A stretch of 64,000 nt of DNA from Sporocytophaga sp. (GTDB lineage Bacteria; Bacteroidota; Bacteroidia; Cytophagales; Cytophagaceae): positions 1,074,188 to 1,138,187 of the forward strand of contig JANQAB010000002.1 in the NCBI GenBank assembly GCA_024707265.1, written 5' to 3'. Position 1 is the first letter of the stretch; each line of letters starts with the position of its first letter. The position numbers and the translations under genes were made by a program. The notes below the pieces were generated by a model. That model saw only the letters and a program-made list of their open reading frames with translations. It did no database searches and was not told the DNA's origin. This document shows positions 8,932 through 19,500 of the stretch, piece after piece.

Positions 8932-9876
8932 ATGAGAAAATTATTTACTTCCGTAATTCTTTTGTTCTCTGTTCATTGTTATGCCCAGCAGACATTACAA
9001 TTCAGTCAATATCTGTTCAATGGCGTAGTAATAAATCCGGCATATGCAGGAAGCAGGGAAGCAATCAATATTAATGGCCTTTACAGAAAGCAATGGTCAA
9101 AGGTTAATGGAGAACCAAATTCTATAACATTGAGTGGAGATATGCCGCTTTACTGGAACAAAGCAGGAGTTGGAGCTTATTTTATCCATGATGAACTTGG
9201 TGCTCAATTTCAGAATTCTTTCTTCGGATCTTTTGCTTATAGAATAAAAGTATCAACCAAGGGAAGGCTTGCATTGGGTGTAGCAGCAGGTATCACTAAC
9301 TATGGCATTGATGGAAATAAACTAACAACTGATCAGCCAAACGATCCGGCTGTACCTATAGGACGTGAAGCAAAAACCAGGGCAGCATTTCAAGGTGGAC
9401 TTTATTTCAATACTGACAGGTTCTTTGTTGGTTTATCATTGAATAACGTGGTAGTAAATATGAATAAAGGTTCCGAAATGATTCCATCGCAAAGAAAACA
9501 CTTATTTCTGGCAGCTGGTTTCGTTTCCAAAATTGTCGAAAACATAAAGATCAGACCAAGTATTATGCTCAAAGAAGACTTGAAAGGACCTACCAATGGT
9601 GATGCTTCAATTTTCTTTATATTCCATGATATCGTTTGGATAGGCGGTTCCTATAGATCCAGGGTATTCAATAAAAACAATGTTGAAGATGTGGGAACAG
9701 CGAAAGATGCTGTCGTAATCATGGCAGAAGTTTTCCCTATTCCTAATCTGAGGTTGGGATACTCTTATGATATTTCTTTAACAAGTTACAGGGACTTTGC
9801 AACCCACGAAATTTCTGCGGGATACAATATTAACAGAAAAGGCGGATCAAAAATGTTAACACCAAGATACTTTTAA
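8932..9876 (+). CDS. Type IX secretion PorP/SprF family membrane protein
   Basis: A 314-residue outer-membrane protein with signal peptide MRKLFTSVILLFSVHCYAQ and the family's opening QYLFNGVVINPAYAGSREAINI...YRKQW, followed by beta strands such as YRIKVSTKGRLALGVAAGI and LRLGYSYDISLT. I chose ATG 8932; an in-frame GTG at 8929 adds only one residue. It starts 3 bases after the type B substrate gene and overlaps the OmpA-like gene by 1 base, so the three are one transcription unit. As known for SprF of Flavobacterium, such proteins help secrete or attach the type B protein encoded beside them; that this one serves the upstream gene is an inference from position. Confidence 0.92.
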   Translation: MRKLFTSVILLFSVHCYAQQTLQFSQYLFNGVVINPAYAGSREAININGLYRKQWSKVNGEPNSITLSGDMPLYWNKAGVGAYFIHDELGAQFQNSFFGSFAYRIKVSTKGRLALGVAAGITNYGIDGNKLTTDQPNDPAVPIGREAKTRAAFQGGLYFNTDRFFVGLSLNNVVVNMNKGSEMIPSQRKHLFLAAGFVSKIVENIKIRPSIMLKEDLKGPTNGDASIFFIFHDIVWIGGSYRSRVFNKNNVEDVGTAKDAVVIMAEVFPIPNLRLGYSYDISLTSYRDFATHEISAGYNINRKGGSKMLTPRYF

Positions 9877-12080
9877 TGTATAAAATTATGAGTCTTCTTA
9901 TCAGAACCGGATCACTTATCCTATTGTATAGCATGATCCAAAGCTACACTGCATCGGGACAGAGCATTCTTGCAAGGGCAGATAAAAACTATAATCAATT
10001 CAACTACTCTCTTGCTGTTAAAGAATATGAAGTTATTGCAGAAAAGAAAGGGCAGTCTGCAGAAATAGTACAGAAGATTGCTGACTGTTACAGAAAAATG
10101 AATAAATCAGAGGAGGCTGAAAGGTGGTATGCTGTTTTATTAACAAAATTCTCCAGAGTTGAGCCTTCAAATTTATTGTATTATGCGGAAGCTCTGAGAA
10201 ACAATGGAGATTACCAGGAAGCAAGAAAACAATATATTCAATTTGGAAAGCTCTTTCCTTCTGAAAAAAAGATGGCAGACGCGTTTGCCAGAAACTGTGA
10301 AAAAGCAATGGAGTGGATGGCTAATCCTGTACAGGTTAAAATTGAAAATGTAAAATCGGTGAATACTGCTTATTCTGAATTTTCTCCTCAGTTGATAGAT
10401 AATAAACTTATCCTTGCAACGGATAGAAAATTTGATGATACAGATTATTCAAACAAGCAGATTTACGGTTGGACAGGCACACCTTTTCTAAACCTTGCGT
10501 TTGCTGAAATTGATACAAACTTTAATATTGAATTCAAGAATAAGCTTAAGGGGGTTAACGGCATGTATCATAACGGTCCTGCTACATTTTCAAAGAAAGG
10601 CGATACTATCTACTTTACAAGAACAAACAAGGTTAGTAACAGAGGTAAAATTAACGGACAAAAGAAAGGTCCTGATTTTGTAAACCGACTGGAAATATAT
10701 TATTCTGTAAAGAAAAATGGGTCATGGTCTGCAATACAACCTTTTGAATACAATAATGTCCTGAACTATTCCGTAGGCCATCCAGCATTGTCTCCGGATG
10801 GAAAAACTCTGTATTTTGTATCTGATATGCCTGGATCACTTGGCCAGACAGATATTTACTTCTGCACTATGGAGGCCAACGGGAAATGGAGCTTTCCAAA
10901 AAATGCAGGAAGGTTTGTAAATACACCCGCAAAGGAGGTATTTCCTTATATTGCTCCTGACGGAAAGCTTTACTTTTCTTCCAATGGACACACTGGTCTA
11001 GGTGGATTAGATATGTTTGTGACAAACGGGAATTATGATAAATGGGATAAACCGGAAAACCTTATGTTTCCTATGAATTCACCAAAAGATGATTTTGGAA
11101 TAACACTGGATACTACATTGAATGGAGGTTTCTTCTCCAGCAACAGAGAAGGCGGAATGGGTGAAGATGATATCTATAAGTTTTCTAACCCAACCTGCGT
11201 ACTTGCAGGACTTACACTTCATATGGTTGATAAATCAGAAAAGCCACTCGAAAATGTATTGGTAAAACTTTATAAAATGGGTGATACCGCAAATGTTATT
11301 GCCTATGAAAGGACTTTTGGACAGCCTGCAAAAAAGATTTGTTTAAGATCTTATGAGCCCTGCGCTGTTGTTAAAAATCCGGAAGGTAAATTCTTCTTTA
11401 AATTACAGCCTGGAGAAAAGTATGAGTTAAAGCTGGCCAAAAACAACTATTTCTCTCATTCTACAACCATTGAAGCAAAATGCAATACAGAGGATACCAT
11501 GAATATTGCTATTCAGTTAAAAGAAATTGAAATAGATAAACCTATTATTCTAAAGGATGTATTTTTTAACGAGCAAGATAAACTCTTTGTAATCCGCAAT
11601 ATTTATTATGACCTCGATAAGTCTGAGATTCGATATGACGCGGCACTTGAACTGGATAAGCTGGTTGAAGTGTTGAAAGAAAATCCGAATATTAAAATGG
11701 AGCTTTCTGCGCATACCGATAGCAGGCATTCAGATGAATACAATATGAAGCTTTCTCAGAAAAGGGCAGAAGCTGCAGTTCAGTATATTGTATCCAAGGG
11801 TATTCCTACCGATGTAATAGTGGCGAAAGGGTATGGTGAAAGTAAAATTATAAATCATTGCAAAGATGGAGTTAATTGCAGAGATGAAGAGCATCAATAC
11901 AACAGGAGAACTGAAATTAAAGTAACTGAGATTATTGAACCTGAAGTACACAGAGTTGGTCCTTACGATACATTAGAGACTATATCTAAAATTTATGGGG
12001 TTTCTGTTGAAGATTTAAAGAAGCTTAATAATCTGGAAGAAGATACTATTACTGCAGGAATGATAATAAAATTGAAATAA
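9876..12080 (+). CDS. OmpA family protein with TPR, PD40 and LysM domains
   Basis: A 734-residue envelope protein. After a signal peptide (to about residue 29, TASGQS) come TPR-like helices (30-150), WD40-like PD40 repeats (about 160-430: LSPDGKTLYFVSDMPGS, IAPDGKLYFSSNGHTG), a beta-sandwich region (about 445-555), an OmpA C-terminal domain (about 565-690: IYYDLDKSEIR, SAHTDSRHSDEYN, LSQKRAEA, YNRRTEI) and a C-terminal LysM (GPYDTLETISKIYGVSVEDL). Both last domains bind peptidoglycan. It overlaps the PorP/SprF gene by one base (TAATG) and ends in a terminator hairpin. This architecture is common beside PorP/SprF genes and probably anchors the surface module to the cell wall; a second in-frame start at 9888 is possible. 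Confidence 0.9.
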   Translation: MYKIMSLLIRTGSLILLYSMIQSYTASGQSILARADKNYNQFNYSLAVKEYEVIAEKKGQSAEIVQKIADCYRKMNKSEEAERWYAVLLTKFSRVEPSNLLYYAEALRNNGDYQEARKQYIQFGKLFPSEKKMADAFARNCEKAMEWMANPVQVKIENVKSVNTAYSEFSPQLIDNKLILATDRKFDDTDYSNKQIYGWTGTPFLNLAFAEIDTNFNIEFKNKLKGVNGMYHNGPATFSKKGDTIYFTRTNKVSNRGKINGQKKGPDFVNRLEIYYSVKKNGSWSAIQPFEYNNVLNYSVGHPALSPDGKTLYFVSDMPGSLGQTDIYFCTMEANGKWSFPKNAGRFVNTPAKEVFPYIAPDGKLYFSSNGHTGLGGLDMFVTNGNYDKWDKPENLMFPMNSPKDDFGITLDTTLNGGFFSSNREGGMGEDDIYKFSNPTCVLAGLTLHMVDKSEKPLENVLVKLYKMGDTANVIAYERTFGQPAKKICLRSYEPCAVVKNPEGKFFFKLQPGEKYELKLAKNNYFSHSTTIEAKCNTEDTMNIAIQLKEIEIDKPIILKDVFFNEQDKLFVIRNIYYDLDKSEIRYDAALELDKLVEVLKENPNIKMELSAHTDSRHSDEYNMKLSQKRAEAAVQYIVSKGIPTDVIVAKGYGESKIINHCKDGVNCRDEEHQYNRRTEIKVTEIIEPEVHRVGPYDTLETISKIYGVSVEDLKKLNNLEEDTITAGMIIKLK

Positions 12081-12105
12081 TTTTCTCTTTATAATAAGTT
12101 TAATG

Positions 12106-12143
12106 ATAACCTGTAGAAGCAATTTTTACAGGTTATTTTTTTG
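12106..12143 (+). terminator. Rho-independent terminator after the OmpA-like gene
   Basis: Perfect 10-base arms 12106-12115 and 12127-12136 (ATAACCTGTA / TACAGGTTAT) with an 11-base loop, followed by a T run. It overlaps the end of the converging histidine kinase gene. Confidence 0.8.
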
Positions 12144-14879
12144 ATTAGGAAATGTAAACCTGAATGTACTACCCTTATCGACTTCACTTTCTAAATGTAT
12201 TGAGCCATTGTTATTATCCATTATTCTCTTTAGAATGTATAGACCAACTCCTGTTCCCTCTACATCAAGTTTTTGATTGTGAACCCTTCGGAATATCTGA
12301 AACATTCCTTCCTGGTTTTTGGGAGAGATTCCAATACCATTATCTTTCACTTCTAATACTATTGCATCTTTTTGATAGAAAGTTTTAACTGTTATTTTGC
12401 ATTTTCTCTCTCTCGATCTGTATTTAATGGCATTACTAAGTAAGTTATATAAAATGCTTCTGAAATCCTTCATAGAGAACTTAATCTCAATGGCACTTAA
12501 TTGATGAATAATGATACATTTGGAATTGTTGAGATCATTCATTAGGGTTATTTCTGCTTCTTCCAGAGCGTCGTAAATATTAATAACGGTCAGATCCTTT
12601 GATATACCGTTTCCCTGTGCCTTGGTTACATCAGAGAGGTCTTCAATGGTTTTTTTGAATTTAGCTATACTTTTGTACATCATATCAATAAGGCTTTCAA
12701 CTTCTTCATTTTGCCCGTTTGTAGAAGTTTCCTTAAGGAGCTGATCAAGATATGTTACAAGACCTTCAATATTTGATAAAGGAGCTTTCAGATCGTGTGA
12801 AGCTGTATAAATAAAATTATCAAGGTCTACGTTGGCTCTTTTTAGTTCTTTGTATGCATCTTCAAGGTTTTGAATAGCAATTTTCAGATCATGAATATCC
12901 ATACAGGTTCCGAACCATTTTATGATATTGCCTTTAGCGTCTTTTAATGGTGTTGCTTTGGAAAGAAACCATTTGTATTTTCCTTCCTTATTCATTAACC
13001 TTATTTCTTTTTCATATTTTATTCCTTGATTTACGGCTTCATACCATTCTTTTTCTGTCGATGCAACATCCTCTGGATAAAGAGCAGTAACCCATCCGCT
13101 GTTAATGGTTTCTTCCTCTGATAATCCGGTAAATTCAATCCATTTTTTGTTGAAAAAATTAACAATACCATTTTTATCAGCACTCCAGAATATCTGAGGA
13201 ACAGTGTTGGCAAGAAACCTATATTGTTCTTCACTTTGTTTCAGAGCTTCTTCTGCTTTTTTTCTATCATCTATATTTTGGGTTATACAGATGAAATATT
13301 GAATTTCATTTTTTTCATTCTTTACAGTACTTAAATTCAAATCGACCCAAAATACATCTTTATTTTTGCTTATGTACCTCTTCTCAAGCTGGTAATCATT
13401 AATTTCTCCATTGAAAATTTTTTCAATCAACTCTGTTTCCCTCTTTGCATCTTCGTGATAGGTGAAGTCTTTAAAATGTCTTCCCAACAGTTCGTTCTTC
13501 TGGTAACCAAGCATCTTGTAAAATGCTTCGTTACTTTCAATCAGGATGCCTCTCTCATCAGAGAAGGCAAAGCCAATTGTGGGATTATCTGCCAGTATTT
13601 TGTATTTTGTTTCATTTTGCTTTAATGTGTATTCTACTTTTTTTCTTTGGTCTATGTTTTCTACAATTACGATGATGTATTCTATTTCTCCGTTAAGGTT
13701 CCTGAATGGAGCAGCATTCACTTCAACCCATATCATTTTTCCTGATTTTGTAACGTAGCGTTTCTCAATTCTATAAGTCGAAATCTCACCGGATATTATC
13801 TTCTCCATTAATGCTCGTTCCTTGTCAAGGTCTTCGTGATAGGTAAGAACATCCATAGTAAGGTTTTTAATTTCTTTTAATGTATACCCTGTCAGCTTGC
13901 AGAAAGTCTTATTTGCGGAAATATATTTCCCATAAGGAGATCTTCGTACGATACCAATAAGCTTGTTTTCTTCCAGCGCCTTAAATTTTTCATACCCTTC
14001 ATTCAGTCTGTTAATATATTTTATAAGGCCAGAGATATCCATTCCAAGTGCAAGTGTTCCTATCAGTTCTCCACCAAAATGTACATCGTTAATCTGCCAG
14101 TGAATGACTTTTTCTGCTCCGTTTTTAGTAATGATAGAACTTTCAAAGTTTTTGAAATTGTCCTTGGTTTTTTTATCATAATATTTGTAAACATCTTTTG
14201 GTGTAACATAGTCAAACCAGTTTTTACCTATAATCTCTTTTCTCGAATACCCTGTAGTGCCTTCTGCTGCTTTGTTATATATCTGAATGATTCCGTTTTC
14301 ACTTATGCCCACTATGATCAGATTAGTAGAATCAATAATGTTATCAAGAATATAGCTTGAGATAAGATTTGTATTGCTTTCTGTTTTTCTGCCAGTTAAG
14401 CTGCCCTGATGCTTATTTTCATGATTAATCCTGTTGAGTTTGGAGATGCATAACCGCAAATGTCTGATCTTGTATCTGCTTTCTTCAACTGGAGAGTAAG
14501 ATGCTGGAGTAAAATTTATTTTACCATTCGTAATTTTCAGAAATGATATCTTTTCTTCAAAAGAGTCTTCTAGGTTCTTGGTTATTTTTAGTCTGTTTTC
14601 GGTAATTTCAATCTGACTGTCCGGATGTATAAGATATACCTTCTCTGATTTTAATGCGGACTGTTTAATGATTTTATGTAGATACACATTATGGCTGAAA
14701 AGGAACTTTTTCAAGTTAGATACTTTCTTTGATTTAAAGTTATCATCAAGAAGTATGATGACCGAACTTTGAGGATAAATGCTAAAAATGGTATTCAATA
14801 ATGCTTTAACAGCAGAAAAATCTGAGGAGGCTGCTTTTATTCTGAGGACCATTTTTTGAAGCAAAGGATGTTTTTCCAT
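12126..14879 (-). CDS. Multi-PAS sensor histidine kinase with CheB-like N-terminal remnant
   Basis: A 917-residue cytoplasmic sensor kinase with no clear membrane span. Four PAS/PAC domains are visible at about 175-290, 300-420, 425-545 and 550-670 (GYSRKEIIGKNWFDYV, GYTLKEIKN, GYQKNELLGRHF, GLSEEETINSGW). HisKA follows near 695 (FIYTASHDLKAPLSNIEGL, His phosphoacceptor), then HATPase (LLSNAIKYRS, DNGIGI, GTGVGLYILKRIM). Residues 1-95 look like the first half of a CheB methylesterase (EKVYLIHPDSQIEITENRLKI matches the VYVIPPN...L motif region), but the catalytic His position reads LLDDN, so this part is probably inactive. No regulator gene is adjacent, so the partner is unknown. Confidence 0.9.
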   Translation of the reverse strand: MEKHPLLQKMVLRIKAASSDFSAVKALLNTIFSIYPQSSVIILLDDNFKSKKVSNLKKFLFSHNVYLHKIIKQSALKSEKVYLIHPDSQIEITENRLKITKNLEDSFEEKISFLKITNGKINFTPASYSPVEESRYKIRHLRLCISKLNRINHENKHQGSLTGRKTESNTNLISSYILDNIIDSTNLIIVGISENGIIQIYNKAAEGTTGYSRKEIIGKNWFDYVTPKDVYKYYDKKTKDNFKNFESSIITKNGAEKVIHWQINDVHFGGELIGTLALGMDISGLIKYINRLNEGYEKFKALEENKLIGIVRRSPYGKYISANKTFCKLTGYTLKEIKNLTMDVLTYHEDLDKERALMEKIISGEISTYRIEKRYVTKSGKMIWVEVNAAPFRNLNGEIEYIIVIVENIDQRKKVEYTLKQNETKYKILADNPTIGFAFSDERGILIESNEAFYKMLGYQKNELLGRHFKDFTYHEDAKRETELIEKIFNGEINDYQLEKRYISKNKDVFWVDLNLSTVKNEKNEIQYFICITQNIDDRKKAEEALKQSEEQYRFLANTVPQIFWSADKNGIVNFFNKKWIEFTGLSEEETINSGWVTALYPEDVASTEKEWYEAVNQGIKYEKEIRLMNKEGKYKWFLSKATPLKDAKGNIIKWFGTCMDIHDLKIAIQNLEDAYKELKRANVDLDNFIYTASHDLKAPLSNIEGLVTYLDQLLKETSTNGQNEEVESLIDMMYKSIAKFKKTIEDLSDVTKAQGNGISKDLTVINIYDALEEAEITLMNDLNNSKCIIIHQLSAIEIKFSMKDFRSILYNLLSNAIKYRSRERKCKITVKTFYQKDAIVLEVKDNGIGISPKNQEGMFQIFRRVHNQKLDVEGTGVGLYILKRIMDNNNGSIHLESEVDKGSTFRFTFPNQKNNL

Positions 14880-15033
14880 TGCTCTCTTTTTTTTTGGTAT
14901 CTAAGGTTTTCTTTCTGTTGTTCATACAGGTTGACCTTTTAAATAGTAAGAAATCCTCTGGTCCTCTTTTCTTTATTTTTGATTAGCCATAAGTCATTAT
15001 ATTATACAACATTGTTTCAGGTGAATTAAGTTG

Positions 15034-16293
15034 TCAAATTATTTTTTCTTTTTTTGAATGCTTGCCTTTCTGAATATTTTTATCAAAATCAAGGTCTTCA
15101 ACATTCTTCATTAAAGATTTCCAATCCGTATTATTTTCCTCAGTAGACTCAATGGTTTCAATATAGTCCTGTTTACTGATCTCCATTACTGTGATTTCTT
15201 TTCCTATATATTCCTCAATAGTTTCTAGTAATGGTAGTTCCTCTTTGCTGCAGAATGATATGGCTCTTCCTCTGTCGTTTCCACGACCTGTTCTTCCGAT
15301 TCGATGAACATAGTTTTCGGGATGTTCAGGAAGGTCATAATTGACTACAATTTCAACATTAGAAATATCGATACCTCTTGCGCTGACATCTGTTGCAATA
15401 AGGACCTTTGATTCTCCCTGCTTAAATAGGTTTAATACCTTCAACCGGTCTTCCTGTTCTTTATCTCCGTGCAGAGTAACTGCTGCAATACCTGCTCTTT
15501 CCATTGCAGCTGATAATCGTTCTGCACGCACCTTGGTTCTTACAAATGCAAGAATCTTTTTCTGAGCATTGTCTTTCACTATTCTTTCAAGGAAAAACCT
15601 TTTATCATCCATTTCTACAAAGGCGACAAAATGGTCTATTTTTTTTGATACAGGATCTTTGGGAGAGATTTGTATTCTTATTGCATTTCTGACAAGGGAA
15701 TAAGCGATTTCTTTAATTTTCTTATCTATTGTGGCAGAGAAGAAAAGTGTCTGATGCTTCTTGGTAAGCTTTTGCTTAACGTCTATTATATCTTTGATAA
15801 AACCAAGATCAAGCATATGATCCGCTTCATCCAGAACCAGTATTTCTACGTTTTCCAAACTTAAATAACCCTGATGGGCAAGGTCAAACATTCTGCCGGG
15901 AGTGGCAATAAGTACATCAATTCTCCCTGAAAGCTGTCTGATCTGCGCCTCTTGTTCCACTCCTCCATAAATGGCAAAGGATTTTATTTTGGTGTATTTA
16001 CCAATCTTTTCAAATACTTCATTGATTTGTACTGCCAATTCCCTGGTAGGTACCATCACCAGGCATTTGATGTTATTATTTTTATGCTTGGATTCGTGAA
16101 GCAGCGTGAGGACGGGGATTACAAAGGCCGCTGTTTTACCTGTTCCGGTTTGCGCAATTGCCAGCACGTCTTCCTTGTTCAGGATAGGCTGAATACACTT
16201 GAACTGAATGTCAGTTGGTCTTTTTAAACCAGCTTCTTCCAGACTATTTTTTATTTCTTGTGGTATTGGATATTCTTCGAATTTCATTTTCAA
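15034..16293 (-). CDS. DEAD-box RNA helicase, RhlE-like
   Basis: ATP-dependent RNA helicase (419 aa) acting on structured RNA in the cytoplasm. All core motifs are present: Q motif (RPTDIQFKCIQPIL), motif I AQTGTGKT, Ia PTRELA, motif II DEAD, motif III SAT, and C-terminal VLIATDVSARGIDI, HRIGRTGR. The C-terminal tail of about 45 residues is Lys/Glu rich, as in RhlE-type proteins of Bacteroidetes. The start at 16293 gives MKMKFEEY; an ATG two codons in (16287) is equally good. It is transcribed away from the large kinase at 16536, with a 242-base shared upstream region. The exact RNA substrate cannot be read from sequence. Confidence 0.93.
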   Translation of the reverse strand: MKMKFEEYPIPQEIKNSLEEAGLKRPTDIQFKCIQPILNKEDVLAIAQTGTGKTAAFVIPVLTLLHESKHKNNNIKCLVMVPTRELAVQINEVFEKIGKYTKIKSFAIYGGVEQEAQIRQLSGRIDVLIATPGRMFDLAHQGYLSLENVEILVLDEADHMLDLGFIKDIIDVKQKLTKKHQTLFFSATIDKKIKEIAYSLVRNAIRIQISPKDPVSKKIDHFVAFVEMDDKRFFLERIVKDNAQKKILAFVRTKVRAERLSAAMERAGIAAVTLHGDKEQEDRLKVLNLFKQGESKVLIATDVSARGIDISNVEIVVNYDLPEHPENYVHRIGRTGRGNDRGRAISFCSKEELPLLETIEEYIGKEITVMEISKQDYIETIESTEENNTDWKSLMKNVEDLDFDKNIQKGKHSKKEKII

Positions 16294-16535
16294 ATTTGTT
16301 GAGAGGTTCCTCTGCTAAACTTTTTTGATGAGACAACTCACCGATTATGAGGAAGGATTTTTAGCTTTTACTATGCTTTTAGTAAATTTCCGATTTTTTA
16401 TGTTAAAAATAGGACTTTTCTGGAATTTATTTATGCACGTTTAAGGCTTATTTACCGCATTTTTTATAAATTTAACGTCTCTTAGGCAAGTCTTATCACT
16501 TTATCTTCAGGTATTAAACTAAATATTCATTCGAA

Positions 16536-19500
16536 ATGGAATTTCCATCCTATGGTATAGTAGAAGAAATTCAATCTGATTTTAGCACTGTGCTTTATCG
16601 GGTTGCAGTTGAATCCGAAACTTTTCTTCTCAAAGCATTAAAATCACCAAGTGATCAGAATAGTCTTGCAAGATTAAGGCATGAATTTGCTATTGCAAAT
16701 GAAATTTCATTTCCTGGAGTTCCCAGACATATTCATCTCGAAAGCACATCGGCTTTAGCTGGGATTTTTATTGAAGACATTGACGGGATAAGACTTTCTG
16801 AATTTATTAAAAAGGTACCGATAGATTTGAATACTTTTTTTAAGATCAGTATCAATATCTGCGGTCTTCTGGATGAACTTCACCAAAGGAGGATTGTTCA
16901 CCATGCTATTAATCCCTATAACCTTTTTATCTCCCCGGATACCTTTGACTTAAAAATTTTAAACTTCAGCAGCTCTACTCATTCAAATAGTAAAATTGCC
17001 AACCTTAACTTTCTTACCGGTGAAACTAGGCTTGAATATATTTCTCCTGAACAAAGCGGAAGGGTGCAATGGAAGACAGATAGCCGGAGTGATATATATT
17101 CTCTTGGAGTTATATTTTACGAAATGCTTGGCGGGTTAAATCCCTTTTATTCCGAAGATTCAATGGAGATTATACATTTCCATATAGCTAAAAGCCCGAG
17201 GCCTTTAACCAAGCTGAAAGTAGAAGTGCCTGATATTTTATCGGACATGATCAGTAAGATGATCAGCAAAAATCCTGAAGATAGATATCAGTCTGCAAGT
17301 GGTGTAAAAGATGATCTGGAAAACTGTTATGAGCAATTGCTTAATAATGGCACTATAGAGGCCTTCCCATTATGCAGTACTGACTTTTCTTCTAATTTTC
17401 AAATCTCGAAGAGAATATATGGGAGAGATCTGGAAATTCAACAACTAGAAGAAGCATTTGATGAGGTATGCGCTGGGAAGACTGGTTTTATGCAGGTTAC
17501 AGGATATTCAGGTGTTGGTAAGTCGTTAATGGTAAGGCAGATATGCGCAAAGGTTATTGATAAAAGAGGATGTTTTATAGAAGGGAAATTTAACCAGATT
17601 CAGCAAAATATACCTTACTATGCTTTTATTATTGCCTTCAGGGAATTCGTGGATTTTGTTCTAAAGGAAAAGCATGAAAGGCTTAACCAATGGAAGAATG
17701 TGATCAGCACTGCAGTGGAGGTAAACGGAAAAGTACTTACAGAAGTAGTTCCTAACCTTGAACTACTCATTGGTGTCCAGCCTGAAGTACCCTCACTAAC
17801 GCCGGCAGAAACACTTAACAGGTTTAATTTCGTTACAAGAAATTTTATTAAATCTATTGCCACTGAAGATAGTCCACTGGTAATATTTATTGATGACCTT
17901 CAGTGGGCAGACAACGCTTCCCTTGAATTGCTTAAACTACTTTTATCCGGAAAAGAGATAAATCATTTGCTGATTATTGGGGCTCTGAGAGATAATGAAG
18001 TGGGAGAATATCACCCCTTAAATAAAGTAGTAAAAGATATAAAAACATCGATTCCGGTAAGATCTATACACATTAAAAATCTTACTTTTAATGATGTAAG
18101 TTGCATAATCAATGAATCATTTGGAATTGCTGAATCACAAAGGAATCATCTGGTAGATCTTGTCTATCACAAAACTAAAGGTAATGCTTTCTTTGTGCAT
18201 CAGTTCCTCAAGTCTTTATACGAGGAAAAACTTCTGAATTTCGATTTTATAAATCGTCAGTGGGAACTTGATATCAAAGGCACGGAAGAACTCAATATCA
18301 CGGACAACGTTGTTGACCTTGTAGCTGCCCGAGTACAAAAGCTTCCGGAGGAAACTCAGAAAGTGTTTAAACTTGCGGCTTGTCTTGGTAACCGCTTTGA
18401 TCTTCTCCTACTTTCTATCATTTGCAATAAACCTGAGCATGACCTGGCACAGGATGTTCAGATCGGATTGATTGAAGATCTTGTTATTCCGGTAGAAAGA
18501 AGTTATAAGTTTTCTCATGATAAAGTTCAGCAAGCAGTGTATATGCTGATTAATGAAGACGAAAGAGATAAGCTTCATCTTCAGTTAGGAAAAGTCTTGC
18601 TTGCTTACTTTTCCAAAGATCAAATTGAAGAGTATATATTTGATATCGCCAATCAATATGTCTCAGGAATCAATGCCATTAATTCGGACCAAGAGAGAAA
18701 GCAAGCAGCTGAACTCTTTGTACTAGCGGGTAAAAAGGCTAAAAGAGCTTCTGCCTACTCATCAAGTCTCGATTATTTAATTAGAGGAATAGACCTTCTT
18801 TCTGAAAACACATGGAAAGAAAGTTATGATTTAAGTCTTGCATTATATAGTGAAGCTGCAGAAAGTGCTTATCTCTGCGGAAATTACGATAAAATGGAAG
18901 AGTGGATAGAACATGTGCTGGATAACACAGAGATAACACTTGACCAGGTAAAGGTGTATGAGATCAGGATAAGAGCGTATACAGCGCTTTCCAGAGTTGA
19001 AGAAGCAGTGGTGACTGCGTTAAAGGTTCTGAAAATTCTTGGAGTGAAGTATCCCGAAAAGCCCAACAAATTCCATGTATTAATGGACGTGCTTAAAGTT
19101 AAAGCAGCTTTGGGTACAAATTCACTTGACAGCTTTTGGAAGAGTAAGAAAATGAATAATCCCAAAGTATACGCAGCGATAAGGATTATTGCGAGCGTAG
19201 CCTCTGCTTCTTATTTCTCTTTTCCCGATTTGTTTCCATTGTTTGCAACAAAGCCGTTTCTTCTGATGGTGAAACATGGTAACTGTGCTATGTCTTCATA
19301 TATTACTGTAAGTTATGCTCTGATTATTTCAGGTGGATTTGAAGATTATGCAACCAGTAAACGGTTGGTAAAGCTTGCAAGTGAACAGGAAAAATACTTT
19401 CCACCTGAGCAGCATAAGGCAAGAGTAGGAATGGTTTCCAATACATTCCTGACACACGTGTTCGATCACTTGAAAAAAACAATAGCTCCTTTGGAAGAAG

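Noticed and set aside
15341..16227. Several plus-strand frames across the helicase gene
   Set aside because: Shadows of the well-supported minus-strand DEAD-box gene.
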